A stretch of 64,000 nucleotides of DNA from Microbacterium sp. LWH11-1.2 (GTDB taxonomy: Bacteria; Actinomycetota; Actinomycetes; Actinomycetales; Microbacteriaceae), in assembly GCF_038397745.1 (NCBI RefSeq), contig NZ_CP151636.1, forward strand, positions 2,852,001 to 2,916,000. Direction: 5' to 3'. This document shows, one piece after another, positions 1 to 8,182 of this stretch (the first letter of the stretch is position 1; every line of letters starts with the position of its first letter). A program made the translations under genes and the position numbers. The notes beneath the pieces were generated by a model that saw only the letters and a list, made by a program, of their open reading frames with translations, was not told the origin of the DNA and made no database searches.

Positions 1-1394
1 TCGGCTTCGCTCCGCGCGGCTGGGACGGGATGCTCAAGGCTCTCACGGCGCAGGGCTTCACCCGTGAGGAGCTCGCCACGGCAGGTCTCGTCTCGACAGG
101 ACAGCGCGGGGTCTACGACCGGTTCCGCGGGCGTCTGGTCTGGCCGATCCGCGATGTCTCCGGGCAGACGATCGGCTTCGGCGCCCGCAAGCTCTTCGAC
201 GACGACCAGGGGCCGAAGTACCTGAACACGCCGGAGACCCCGATCTACAAGAAGGCGCAGGTGCTCTACGGGCTCGACCTCGCCAAGCGCGATATCTCGC
301 GCGGAGATCCGCGCCGCGTGGTCGTGGTCGAGGGGTACACCGACGTCATGGCCTGCCATCTCGCCGGTCTCACGACGGCGATCGCGACGTGCGGCACCGC
401 CTTCGGCACCGAGCACATCAAGGTGCTGCGCCGGGTGATGGGCGACGACAACGCCTCGGGCGAGGTCGTCTTCACGTTCGACGGTGACGAGGCCGGCCAG
501 AAGGCGGCGCTGCGCGCGTTCACCGAGGACGACCGGTTCAACGCCCAGACCTTCGTGGCAGTCGCGCCGGACAGCCTCGATCCGTGCGATCTGCGACTGC
601 AGCGAGGGGATGCCGCGGTGCGCGGGCTCATGGACGCCAAGGTGCCGATGTTCGAGTTCGCGATGGACCGGAAGCTGGGCGGCTTCGACCTCTCCACGGT
701 CGAGGGTCGCGTCGGCGCGCTGCGTGCGGCCGCGCCCATCGTCGCCGAGATCAGGGACCGGCTGCTGCGCCCCGGGTACGAGCGCGTGCTGGCGCGTCGC
801 CTCGGCATGGATCCCACCGAGGTGCACAGCGAGGTGGAACGTGCCGCGCGCGGTGCTTCGCAGCAGCCCGCGGCGCGGCGCGAGACGCCCCAGGCCGATC
901 CGTCGACCGGTATCGCAGGCGTCGCGCCCGTCACCCTCGCGAGCCTGCCCCGGACGGCCGACGTCGCGGTCGAGCGCGATGCTCTGATGGGTGCCCTGCA
1001 GTACGGGCACCAGGTGGACCAGGATCTCCTGAACCGCGCCCTCGGCGCCCCGTTCCGGACACCGGGTCTCGACGCCGTGCGCGAGGCCGTGGCATCCGCT
1101 CCTGACCGCACGAGGGCGGGCTGGGTGACGGATGCCGTCAACGGCGTGCGCGAGCCCTACCGGTCCCTGGCCGGTGAGCTGCTGATGACGCCGTTCCCCG
1201 CCAGGAACGAGGAGGGTGCGGTCGCCTCGACGACCGATCTCGCCCGTCGTCTCATCCTCCGCCAGCTGGAGCGCGAGAAGCAGGAGCTGCTCGGCGCGGT
1301 GCAGCGGGTGCCCGCGGAGTCGGACGGCGGCCGCGCGCTGCGGATGCGTCTGAGAGACATCGACGCGGAGCGTCAGAGGTTCGCCGAGTCGTAA
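1..1394 (+). CDS. dnaG: DNA primase, 3' part
   Basis: The gene is cut by the left edge of the window; the frame is open from base 3, and about 463 codons of the C-terminal part are visible. DnaG makes the RNA primers for replication. The TOPRIM catalytic domain is clear: the EGYTD motif (E is the metal-binding glutamate), the DGDEAG motif and a following DPCD acid motif. A proline/alanine-rich linker separates it from a C-terminal helical region that in this family binds DnaB helicase. The zinc-binding N-terminus lies outside the window. Confidence 0.97.
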   Translation, partial: GFAPRGWDGMLKALTAQGFTREELATAGLVSTGQRGVYDRFRGRLVWPIRDVSGQTIGFGARKLFDDDQGPKYLNTPETPIYKKAQVLYGLDLAKRDISRGDPRRVVVVEGYTDVMACHLAGLTTAIATCGTAFGTEHIKVLRRVMGDDNASGEVVFTFDGDEAGQKAALRAFTEDDRFNAQTFVAVAPDSLDPCDLRLQRGDAAVRGLMDAKVPMFEFAMDRKLGGFDLSTVEGRVGALRAAAPIVAEIRDRLLRPGYERVLARRLGMDPTEVHSEVERAARGASQQPAARRETPQADPSTGIAGVAPVTLASLPRTADVAVERDALMGALQYGHQVDQDLLNRALGAPFRTPGLDAVREAVASAPDRTRAGWVTDAVNGVREPYRSLAGELLMTPFPARNEEGAVASTTDLARRLILRQLEREKQELLGAVQRVPAESDGGRALRMRLRDIDAERQRFAES

Positions 1395-1418
1395 CGCGCC
1401 CGCCGGGTCGGCAGAGGG

Positions 1419-1424
1419 CAGGAT
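1419..1424 (+). promoter_or_regulatory. possible -10 hexamer CAGGAT
   Basis: CAGGAT ends 6 nt before the ATG at 1431, the spacing of a leaderless transcript. It is one mismatch from TAGGAT and also resembles a weak purine-rich ribosome site, so either reading is possible. Confidence 0.3.
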
Positions 1425-1430
1425 GGAGAC

Positions 1431-2204
1431 ATGTCCCGAAGGCCAGAATCCCAGAACGCGATCGAATGCTCGGATCTGGTGATCGACCGCATCGGGCACG
1501 GCACTCCCACCCGTGCCGTCGACGGTGTGACCTTCTCTCTCGCGCCGGGCGAGCTCATCTGCGTCGCCGGACCGACCGGTTCGGGGAAGTCCACCCTGGT
1601 CGCCGCCCTCGCGGGGTCGACCGACCCCTCGGTGCGCGTCGTCGGCGGAAGCGCCGTGGTCTGCGGCGTCGATGTGCGCAGGCCCGGTCGGAAGCACCGC
1701 ATCCTCACGTATCGCACCGGCTTCGTGCCTCAGGGTGCGGGTGCCGACCTGCCGCCCCGTCTCACCGTCAACGAGGTGATCGCCGAGCCGATCCTCATCC
1801 GGGAGCGCCGGGTCAACACGAAGGCGCTGTCGATCCGCGTCGCGACCCTGCTCGACGAGCTGCACCTTCCGCTCGGCACCGCAGCCAAGTTCCCGTACGA
1901 GCTCAGCGCCGGCATGCGTCAGCGCGTGGCGATCGCCCGATCGTTCATCCTGGAGCCGAAGGTGCTCATCGCCGACGAGGTGCTCGCGAACCTCGACCTG
2001 GAGGTGCGTCCGGTGGTGTTCGACGCGATCACTCGTCGTCGGAGGGAGGAGTCGATGGCCGCTCTCCTCGTGACCAACGATGCGGCGTTCATCCGCGAGC
2101 TGAACGCCGAGACGCTCATGCTCCGCGGCGGTCATGTGGTCGCTCGCGGCGTCGGCAAGGACCTGCTCTGGGTTCCCAACGCCGAGTCGGATTCGCGGCA
2201 CTGA
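1431..2204 (+). CDS. ABC transporter ATP-binding protein, orphan
   Basis: A 257-residue single nucleotide-binding domain. It has a Walker A GPTGSGKST near residue 47, a Q-loop region, a variant signature LSAGMRQR near 167 (consensus LSGGQ), and a Walker B ending ADE with a D-loop. The architecture is that of import or lipoprotein-export type ATPases. No permease or binding protein is next to it, so the substrate cannot be told. It lies 36 nt downstream of dnaG and could be read from the same transcript. Confidence 0.85.
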   Translation: MSRRPESQNAIECSDLVIDRIGHGTPTRAVDGVTFSLAPGELICVAGPTGSGKSTLVAALAGSTDPSVRVVGGSAVVCGVDVRRPGRKHRILTYRTGFVPQGAGADLPPRLTVNEVIAEPILIRERRVNTKALSIRVATLLDELHLPLGTAAKFPYELSAGMRQRVAIARSFILEPKVLIADEVLANLDLEVRPVVFDAITRRRREESMAALLVTNDAAFIRELNAETLMLRGGHVVARGVGKDLLWVPNAESDSRH

Positions 2205-2266
2205 ACACGACACGCCCGACCTGCGCCGACCCCGCCCCGGTGTCACGAGTGGGGCTCGGAGTTTGC

Positions 2267-2272
2267 TAAGCT
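2267..2272 (+). promoter_or_regulatory. -10 element of tRNA-Asn promoter
   Basis: TAAGCT preceded by TGC (extended -10) lies about 30 nt before the mature tRNA end. No convincing -35 is seen. Confidence 0.35.
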
Positions 2273-2301
2273 TGTCGAGTTGCCCGCGCAGCGGTGCACA
2301 T

Positions 2302-2377
2302 TCCTCGGTAGCTCAATTGGCAGAGCAGCCGGCTGTTAACCGGCAGGTTCTTGGTTCGAGTCCAAGCCGGGGAGCCA
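2302..2377 (+). tRNA. tRNA-Asn (anticodon GTT)
   Basis: A 76-nt cloverleaf. The acceptor stem TCCTCGG pairs with CCGGGGA (one T-G wobble). The anticodon stem GCCGG/CCGGC encloses the loop CTGTTAA with anticodon GTT at 2335-2337. The TTCGAGT T-loop region is present, the discriminator is G, and CCA is encoded at 2375-2377. Confidence 0.97.
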
Positions 2378-2380
2378 AGA

Positions 2381-2421
2381 TGGCCCGGAACTCCTTCGCG
2401 AGTTCCGGGCCATTCCCTTTT
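2381..2421 (+). terminator. intrinsic terminator after tRNA-Asn
   Basis: A perfect 13-bp stem (2381-2393 with 2400-2412) with a 6-nt CTTCGC loop is followed by a T/C-rich run (TTCCCTTTTC). It ends the tRNA transcript and may also stop the convergent DapA-family gene. Confidence 0.85.
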
Positions 2422-2436
2422 CGGCCTCGACGACCC

Positions 2437-3330
2437 TCAGCCGCGGAGTCCCAGCCGGTCGACGACCTCCGCGACCCGCTCCCGCGCTCCGGCACGAAGC
2501 CCGAGCACCGGGCGCGGAAGGCAGTCCGGGGCGACGAGCTGCAGGTGCTCCGCGATGGCGGCCGTGACGCGATAGCTCCCGAACTCCCGGAACAGGTCCC
2601 ACAGCGGCTGGAGGCGGGTCGATTCGGCGGTCGCGGCATCCTGGTCACCGGCCTGCGCGGCACGCGTGATGGTGAGCGCGGGGTCGGGGAGCGTGCCACC
2701 GATGACCGAGTACCAGGCATCGCATCCGGCGTTCATGCCCGTGGCGGCGAACCAGTCGCCCGAGACGCCGATCGACACCGTGTCGGGGATGCGCTCGCGG
2801 AGTCGATGCACGCGTGCGGAGGCATCCTGGGGATCCACCGGAACACCGGGGATCTTGATGGAGGCCACGTTCGGCAGCGCGGCGATCCGGGCATGGAGCT
2901 CGTCGGTGAACGTGACGTGCGTCGTGCCGGGATTGTCGTAGACGACCAGGGGCACCGAGAGTCCGGCCGTGACATCCTCGAACAGCGTGAACACCTCGTC
3001 CGGGGTCAGCGCCTGGTAGGTGACCGGCGCGAGCAGCACGGCGCTCGCGCCGGCATCCTGCGCATCATCGGCGAGGCGCTGCACCTGGGAGGTGCGGAGC
3101 GCGCCGATGCCGACCATCACGGGCACGTCTCCCGCGAGCGCGACGGCTGCGCGGGCGACGCGCCGACGCTCGTCGCGGTCGAGGTACAGGTAGGAGCCGG
3201 TCGAGCCGAGCGCCGTGATCGAGTCGACGCCGGCGGTGACCAGCCGCTCGATGAGTCGCGCGTAGGCGGCTTCGTCGAAGGTGTCGTCGCGCAGCGGGGT
3301 GAGAGGGAAGGCACTCAGGCCGGTGAACAT
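2437..3330 (-). CDS. dihydrodipicolinate synthase (DapA/NanA) family aldolase
   Basis: A 297-residue TIM-barrel lyase of the class I aldolase family that includes DapA, N-acetylneuraminate lyase and ketodeoxy-acid aldolases. Visible residues are the carboxylate-binding GSTGS at 42-46 (GTTGE in true DapA), tyrosine 131 in YDNPG, and the Schiff-base lysine 159 in IKIPG. The altered loop and the absence of lysine-pathway neighbours argue against the housekeeping DapA; the substrate is unknown. An AGGAG ribosome site precedes the ATG. Confidence 0.85.
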   Translation of the reverse strand: MFTGLSAFPLTPLRDDTFDEAAYARLIERLVTAGVDSITALGSTGSYLYLDRDERRRVARAAVALAGDVPVMVGIGALRTSQVQRLADDAQDAGASAVLLAPVTYQALTPDEVFTLFEDVTAGLSVPLVVYDNPGTTHVTFTDELHARIAALPNVASIKIPGVPVDPQDASARVHRLRERIPDTVSIGVSGDWFAATGMNAGCDAWYSVIGGTLPDPALTITRAAQAGDQDAATAESTRLQPLWDLFREFGSYRVTAAIAEHLQLVAPDCLPRPVLGLRAGARERVAEVVDRLGLRG

Positions 3331-3405
3331 CGGTGCTCCTGTCTTCCGGCGCGCTTCGGGAAGGGCGCGCCGCCTCAGCGAGCGTAGCTCAGCGTCCGTG
3401 CCTGT

Positions 3406-4080
3406 TCACGCGACCGCGCCCCGCCTGACCCGCAGTACCGCGTCGACGAGCGTCACCTCGGAACCGTCGCGCCAGATCGCCACCCGGTCGACGAGAGCAC
3501 TCGTCTCCGTGACCCACCCCTCGGGCAGATCGAGCGACGACAGCACCTCCTCGGCGGTCGGGAGCGGCGGCCCGTCGTGGTCGTGGTGGCTGAGCTTCGA
3601 CCCCGGCGGGACGGACCCGTGCCCGACGACGAGGAGCCGCCCGCCCGGCGCCACCGCCGATGCCGCGCGCCGCAGCACCGCCTCACGCGGAAGCTCGACC
3701 GGGGAGTGCAGGAACGCCGACGTCACGAGGTCGAAGACGGAGGTCGGCTCCCACGTCGAGAGATCGTCGCGGATCCACCGGATCCGGTCGGAGAGCCCCG
3801 CACGCTGCGCCTGCGCCTGGCCGACGGAGAGGGCCGTCGCGGAGATGTCGACCGCCGTCACCGTCCATCCGTGCGCGGCGAGCCACAGCGCGTCCCCGCC
3901 TTCGCCGCACCCCAGTTCGAGAGCCGTCCCGGGAGTGAGGCCGGTGACCTCGCGCTCCACGGCGGCGTTCACGCGACCGCTCCACACCCGGCCGTGCTCG
4001 CCGCGGGTGCTCCGATAGCGCTCCTCCCAGAACTCCGCAGGGTTCGGCGCCGGATCGACCGAGGACTCGGTCTCGCTCAC
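3406..4080 (-). CDS. class I SAM-dependent methyltransferase
   Basis: A 224-residue protein. The SAM-binding motif I ELGCGEGGDA, a motif II aspartate (AVDIS) and the RDDLSTW region identify a Rossmann-fold methyltransferase, close to the thiopurine/tellurite-type small methyltransferases. I chose GTG at 4080 because it overlaps the TGA of the upstream reductase gene by 4 nt (GTGA); the longer frame upstream is an arginine-rich antisense artefact. It is co-transcribed with the TrxR-like flavoprotein. Confidence 0.85.
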   Translation of the reverse strand: MSETESSVDPAPNPAEFWEERYRSTRGEHGRVWSGRVNAAVEREVTGLTPGTALELGCGEGGDALWLAAHGWTVTAVDISATALSVGQAQAQRAGLSDRIRWIRDDLSTWEPTSVFDLVTSAFLHSPVELPREAVLRRAASAVAPGGRLLVVGHGSVPPGSKLSHHDHDGPPLPTAEEVLSSLDLPEGWVTETSALVDRVAIWRDGSEVTLVDAVLRVRRGAVA

Positions 4081-5093
4081 GATGCGACCGCCGCGCTCGC
4101 GACCAGCGCCGCCGCCGCAGCGACGTCCTGCGCCACGAGCTCCCCGTTCAGCGCGAGGGCTGCGGCGGCGCCGGACCCGGCGGCGATCGGCACGAGAGCG
4201 GCCGGGTTCGCCGCGTTCCCCACGGCCCAGACGCCCTCGACGCTCGTCCGTCCGAGAGCGTCGACGGTCGTCCACGGGCCCATCGGCGTGTCGGAGCGCT
4301 CAGCCCCGAGCTGACGCAGTGGCTCGTCGAGTGCGATCAGAGCGGGTTCGGCGAACACGACGTCGACGGGGATCGTGGAGCCGTCGTCCAGACCGAGTCC
4401 GGTCAGCTCGCCTGCCGCGGTGATCACCTGGGTGACGGCACGCGTCTCCACGCGCATCCCGCGCGCTTCCAGCACGAGCCGGTCCTCGTCGGGGATGCCG
4501 TCGACGAGGCCGGTGAACACCGTGATGTCGTCCGAGTACGCCCTCAGCATGTGGGCCTTGTGGAGTCCGCCGACGGAGGTCGCCAGCACCCCGATCGCGC
4601 GCCCTGAGGCCTCGTATCCGTCGCAGTACGGGCAGGCGACGACGCCACGTCCCCACTGTTCGGCCAGTCCGGGGATGTCGGGCAGCACGTCACGTGCGCC
4701 GGTCGCGACGATGAGGCGGCGCGCGGTCGCGTGGTCGCCCGCCGCCGTCACGATCTCGAAGCCGTCGGCGATCGCGTGCGCGCTGGCGACACGGGCGTCG
4801 ACGATCACGCCGTCGACCGCGCGCACCTCCCGGTGGCCGTCGGCGACCAGATCGAGCGGGGAGTAGCCATCGCGACTCAGCACGCCGTGCATATGGGGCG
4901 CGAACCGGTTGCGCGGCTCCTGAGCATCGAGCACGAGCACGCGGCGTCGGGCTCGAGCGAGGATGAGCGCGGCGCTCAGTCCGGCTGCGCCTCCGCCGAT
5001 GACGATGACATCCCAGTGCTCGCCCGAGATCGGGGTGTGCGAGAACTCATCTGGGCGGAGAGTGGATGCGGGGGAAGAGGTGTCGTCGATCAT
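4077..5093 (-). CDS. thioredoxin-reductase-like NAD(P)/FAD oxidoreductase
   Basis: A 338-residue flavoprotein. It has an FAD Rossmann motif IGGGAAG at about 32-38, an ATGAR motif, a redox-active pair C154-P-Y-C157 followed by DGYE, and a C-terminal FAD motif VWAVGNAAN. In thioredoxin reductase the pair is CATC; CPYC is typical of the larger TrxR-like family of unknown acceptor. It forms an overlapping pair with the methyltransferase and is divergent from an XRE-cupin regulator, a common arrangement that suggests joint control. Confidence 0.88.
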   Translation of the reverse strand: MIDDTSSPASTLRPDEFSHTPISGEHWDVIVIGGGAAGLSAALILARARRRVLVLDAQEPRNRFAPHMHGVLSRDGYSPLDLVADGHREVRAVDGVIVDARVASAHAIADGFEIVTAAGDHATARRLIVATGARDVLPDIPGLAEQWGRGVVACPYCDGYEASGRAIGVLATSVGGLHKAHMLRAYSDDITVFTGLVDGIPDEDRLVLEARGMRVETRAVTQVITAAGELTGLGLDDGSTIPVDVVFAEPALIALDEPLRQLGAERSDTPMGPWTTVDALGRTSVEGVWAVGNAANPAALVPIAAGSGAAAALALNGELVAQDVAAAAALVASAAVAS

Positions 5094-5136
5094 GCGTCCA
5101 GCTTCCGCGCCTGATACGCTTTCGGCAACTATTCAT

Positions 5137-5147
5137 GCTGAATCAGC
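5137..5147. promoter_or_regulatory. candidate operator between TrxR-like gene and XRE-cupin regulator
   Basis: GCTGAATCAGC is a perfect odd palindrome (GCTGA-A-TCAGC) in the 67-nt divergent intergenic region, 13 nt before the regulator's start. It is a plausible site for the adjacent XRE protein, inferred from position only. Confidence 0.45.
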
Positions 5148-5160
5148 AAAGGATGCCGAC

Positions 5161-5739
5161 GTGCCCGACGAATCCCTGGCCCTCATCGGACCACGTCTGA
5201 AGAGCTGGCGCGAGAAACGCAGCCTGACCCTCGCGGACCTCTCCGCGCTCACCGACATCTCCCCGAGCACCCTGTCGCGTCTGGAGGCGGGAAAGCGGGC
5301 GCCGAATCTCGAGCTTCTCGTGCCGATCGCGCGAGCGCTCGGTCTCGGTCTCGACGACATCGTGCCGCGCGCGGTCCCCGACCCGCGGGTGTCACGCACG
5401 ACCAGGGAGGTCGAGGGCATCCGCTACGAGTCGCTCTCGCCGGCATCGAGCCCCGTGCAGACCTACAAGGTCACCTTCCCCGCCCGCCCCGCCGGCATCA
5501 CCGCCGTGCCTCAGCCGAAGGTGCACGACGGCCAGGAGTGGCTGTACGTGATCTCCGGGCGTCTGCGGCTCGTGCTCGGGGACAAGGACGTGACGCTCGG
5601 GCCCGGCGAGGCCGCGGAGTTCGACACACGGGTCCCGCACTGGCTGTCGGCCGCGGGTCTTGGACCGGCCGAGATCGTGTCGATCTTCAGCAAGGACGGC
5701 AAGCGCATCCACCTGCGCGCGCGCCCGGCCGCCTCCTGA
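5161..5739 (+). CDS. XRE-family regulator with C-terminal cupin
   Basis: A 192-residue protein. An N-terminal helix-turn-helix of the Cro/C1 type spans about residues 10-65 (LADLSALTDISPSTLSRLE is the core), followed by a cupin_2 effector domain at about 100-185 with the HDGQEWLYVISG strand and a PHW motif. The start is the GTG at 5161; reading further upstream runs antisense into the flavoprotein gene. Such regulators usually control a divergent neighbour in response to a small ligand bound by the cupin. Confidence 0.88.
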   Translation: MPDESLALIGPRLKSWREKRSLTLADLSALTDISPSTLSRLEAGKRAPNLELLVPIARALGLGLDDIVPRAVPDPRVSRTTREVEGIRYESLSPASSPVQTYKVTFPARPAGITAVPQPKVHDGQEWLYVISGRLRLVLGDKDVTLGPGEAAEFDTRVPHWLSAAGLGPAEIVSIFSKDGKRIHLRARPAAS

Positions 5740-5742
5740 CGC

Positions 5743-5776
5743 AGAGAGGGCCCCGCCGAACGGCGGGGCCCTCTCT
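5743..5776. terminator. bidirectional terminator hairpin
   Basis: A 15-bp GC-rich stem (5743-5757 with 5762-5776) with a 4-nt loop lies between two convergent genes. It serves the XRE-cupin gene and probably the lipoprotein gene; no T run follows, as is common in high-GC actinobacteria. Confidence 0.75.
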
Positions 5777-5809
5777 GGAATCGTGCTCAGATCACTGCAT
5801 GCGTCCGGA

Positions 5810-6325
5810 TCAGCGAGCGGCGCCCGCGAGGGTTCCGGTGACCGGGCCGGCCGGGTCGGAGATCACGCACTGGATCACGCGGTCGTTGAGCTGGTCCCAG
5901 GTGTCCTTGGTCGGGGTGATCGGGTAGACGTCGAGGGCCGACTCGTCCCAGACGACGCCGACGAACGTGGTGAACGCGTCGCCGATGCAGCCCTCGGTCG
6001 CCGCGTCGACGGCCTCCTCGGAGAACTCGCCGTCCTCCATCGAGAACTCGTGGTAGACCTCTTCGTCGTGCGGCTCCTCGCACGGCACGACGTCGACGGC
6101 CTCGATGAGACCCGTCGCGCTGGACATCTTGCAGTCCCCGACCTTCAGCGCGAAGACGTCGATGTTCGCGCTCTCGGTGACCTGACCGGTCTCCTGGTCG
6201 CGGTCGGCGTCGCCGGCCCCGCCCCCGAGAATGCTGTTGATGGCGCTACAGCCGCTCAGAGCGATGGAAAGCGCCACCGCGGTACCTGCGAGCATCAGAG
6301 CGCGTCGATTGCGCAGTTTCATCAT
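5810..6325 (-). CDS. secreted lipoprotein of the septum-formation family
   Basis: A 171-residue protein. A basic N-terminus, hydrophobic segment and lipobox LSGC near residue 26 mark a lipoprotein anchored outside the membrane. The mature part has the VGDC...VPCEEPHDEEV pattern of the actinobacterial septum-formation (Septum_form) domain, with further cysteines (TEGC, IQC) likely forming disulfides. The biochemical role of the family is not established. Either of two adjacent methionines can be the start. Confidence 0.8.
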   Translation of the reverse strand: MMKLRNRRALMLAGTAVALSIALSGCSAINSILGGGAGDADRDQETGQVTESANIDVFALKVGDCKMSSATGLIEAVDVVPCEEPHDEEVYHEFSMEDGEFSEEAVDAATEGCIGDAFTTFVGVVWDESALDVYPITPTKDTWDQLNDRVIQCVISDPAGPVTGTLAGAAR

Positions 6326-6454
6326 GATTGTGTCCCCTCCACAGAGCCTCTTGGTGCGCGGGCATGCGAAAGAAAGAAGCCCGCCGCGATCACGCTAGCC
6401 GCCTCCGAGTCTGTGATGCAACTCCGAGGATGCTGTGATCGCGCTGGGAGCGGA

Positions 6455-7021
6455 TCAGCCCTCGAGGTCGTCGACGCCCGGCATCCAGCTGGCTCCGGGA
6501 CGACCCCAGCCCCGCTTGCGCGCGATCTTCTGGACTGTCTTCCAGTCGCCGTCGGAGAGGCGGTCGACGTAGAGGACCCCGTCGAGGTGGTCGAACTCGT
6601 GCTGCATGATCCGCGCGCGCCAGCCGTCGACGTCGATCGTGACCGGCTGCCCGTCGAGATCGGTCGCCGTGAGGTGAACCCGCTCGGAGCGACGGAGGGG
6701 GAATCGCTCCCCGGGGAAGGAGAGGCATCCCTCCGACTCGAGATCGGGGTCGGGATCGCCCGGCTCGATCGGCGCGATCCACAGCACAGGATTGATCAGC
6801 ACGCCGCGCCAGGGCTGATCGTCATCGTCCACGTACGCGTAGGTGTAGATGCGCAGCGGCACGCCGACCTGCGGTGCGGCGAGACCGACTCCCGGCGCGG
6901 CATCCATCGTCTCGAACATGTCGGCGACGAGTGTGCGGATGTCGTCCGTGATCTCCTCGACGGCGGATGCGGGGGAGTGAAGCACGGGGTCGCCCATGAT
7001 GCGAATCGGAAGTACAGCCAC
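6455..7021 (-). CDS. def: peptide deformylase
   Basis: A 188-residue metalloenzyme that removes the formyl group from nascent proteins. All three motifs are intact: GVGLAAPQ at 44-51, EGCLS at 97-101 (metal cysteine) and HEFDH at 141-145 (metal histidines and catalytic glutamate). The start is GTG at 7021, with a TAGGGT -10 hexamer ending 6 nt before it, so the transcript is probably leaderless. Confidence 0.96.
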   Translation of the reverse strand: MAVLPIRIMGDPVLHSPASAVEEITDDIRTLVADMFETMDAAPGVGLAAPQVGVPLRIYTYAYVDDDDQPWRGVLINPVLWIAPIEPGDPDPDLESEGCLSFPGERFPLRRSERVHLTATDLDGQPVTIDVDGWRARIMQHEFDHLDGVLYVDRLSDGDWKTVQKIARKRGWGRPGASWMPGVDDLEG

Positions 7022-7027
7022 GTCACA

Positions 7028-7058
7028 ACCCTACTGTGCGCGATGTGCCGGGTAGGGT
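7028..7058. promoter_or_regulatory. mirrored divergent -10 elements for def and the DMT transporter
   Basis: TAGGGT occurs on the minus strand at 7033-7028 and on the plus strand at 7053-7058. Each ends 6 nt from the GTG start of its gene (7021 and 7065). Only 43 bp separate the two starts, so the promoters must share their upstream DNA. Confidence 0.65.
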
Positions 7059-7064
7059 CGTAGT

Positions 7065-8150
7065 GTGAGCGCTGGGGTGTGGACGAATGCGGCTGAAGAG
7101 GTCGGCGAACAGCTCGTCGGCGCCTTCCAGAACCCCGGCCTGCTGCTCGGCATCCCGCTGGCTCTCGCCGGCGCGGTCTTCATGTCGCTCGGCGCGCAGT
7201 ACCAGCACCGCGGCGTCGAGAAGGTCGAGCGCCTGAGCGGCTCCGACGGCACCACCGGTCTCACCGGCGGCCAGATCAAAGCGCTCCTGACCCGGCCGTC
7301 ATGGATCCTCGGCACCCTGATGCTCGGGCTCGCGATCGTGTGTCAGCTCGCCGCGCTCGTCAAGGCTCCGCTCATCGTGGTGCAGCCCCTCGGCGCGATC
7401 GCGCTTGTGATCACGACGCTTCTGAACGCGCGGATCTCCGGCCATTCGCCGACTCGGAAGTCGGTCACCGCGATCATCTTCTGCGTGGGCGGCATCTTCC
7501 TCTTCGTCTTCTTCGCGGCCATCTACGCCACCGAGAAGGAGGTCACCGAACGCGAGCTCTTCGTGATCCTCGCCCTCCTCCTCGTCGTGATCATCGTGCT
7601 CGGGGCGTGCTGGCTGATCCTCCGCCACCGCATGCGCGCGCTGTTCTACGTGATCGGCGCCGGCATCCTCTACGGTTTCGTGGCCACGCTCGCGAAGGTC
7701 GTCATCAAGCGGATCGAGGCCGGCCAGTTCGAATGGATCACGGCCATCTGCGTGATCGCTCTGCTCGCGGCAGCCTCGGTCGGCGCGTACTTCGTGCAGA
7801 CCGCCTACAGCTCGGGCCCGCCGGACCTCGTGATCGCCGGGCTCACGGTCGTCGACCCGCTCATCGCGGTCCTGATCGGCATGATCGTTCTCGGCGAGGC
7901 CGCTGCGGCGCCGTGGTGGGTGTTCATCATCTTCGGCGTCGCCGGGGCCATCGCGGTCTGGGGCGTCGTCAACCTTGCCCGTTACCACCCGCAGGTGCTG
8001 AGCGAGAGTCAGGAGCTCCCGATCGTGCGCGGCAGCGACTCGTCGCCGTCCTCGGTTGCTCCCGAGCTGAGCCAGGAGTCGACGGAGCAGCAGAACCCGT
8101 CGGATGCCTGGACGCAGGCCGAGCAGAACCGCCGGCCCGACGCTCCGTAG
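7065..8150 (+). CDS. DMT-superfamily membrane protein, NIPA-like
   Basis: A 361-residue integral membrane protein with about nine hydrophobic segments in a DMT pattern, and a polar Ser/Gln-rich cytoplasmic tail from about residue 315. The first segment (LLLGIPLALAGAVFMSLGAQYQH) and the VVQPLGAIALV region resemble NIPA magnesium transporter-like proteins, but the substrate is not provable here. The start is a GTG directly at the predicted transcription start (TAGGGT -10 six nt upstream). Confidence 0.75.
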   Translation: MSAGVWTNAAEEVGEQLVGAFQNPGLLLGIPLALAGAVFMSLGAQYQHRGVEKVERLSGSDGTTGLTGGQIKALLTRPSWILGTLMLGLAIVCQLAALVKAPLIVVQPLGAIALVITTLLNARISGHSPTRKSVTAIIFCVGGIFLFVFFAAIYATEKEVTERELFVILALLLVVIIVLGACWLILRHRMRALFYVIGAGILYGFVATLAKVVIKRIEAGQFEWITAICVIALLAAASVGAYFVQTAYSSGPPDLVIAGLTVVDPLIAVLIGMIVLGEAAAAPWWVFIIFGVAGAIAVWGVVNLARYHPQVLSESQELPIVRGSDSSPSSVAPELSQESTEQQNPSDAWTQAEQNRRPDAP

Positions 8151-8182
8151 CGGGCGTTCGGACCGCGCCGGGCCGCGAGGCG

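Noticed and set aside
2302..2377. tRNA-Asn as a second integration site
   Set aside because: It is flanked by ordinary genes and a clean terminator; no phage-like fragment or repeat of its 3' end was seen nearby.
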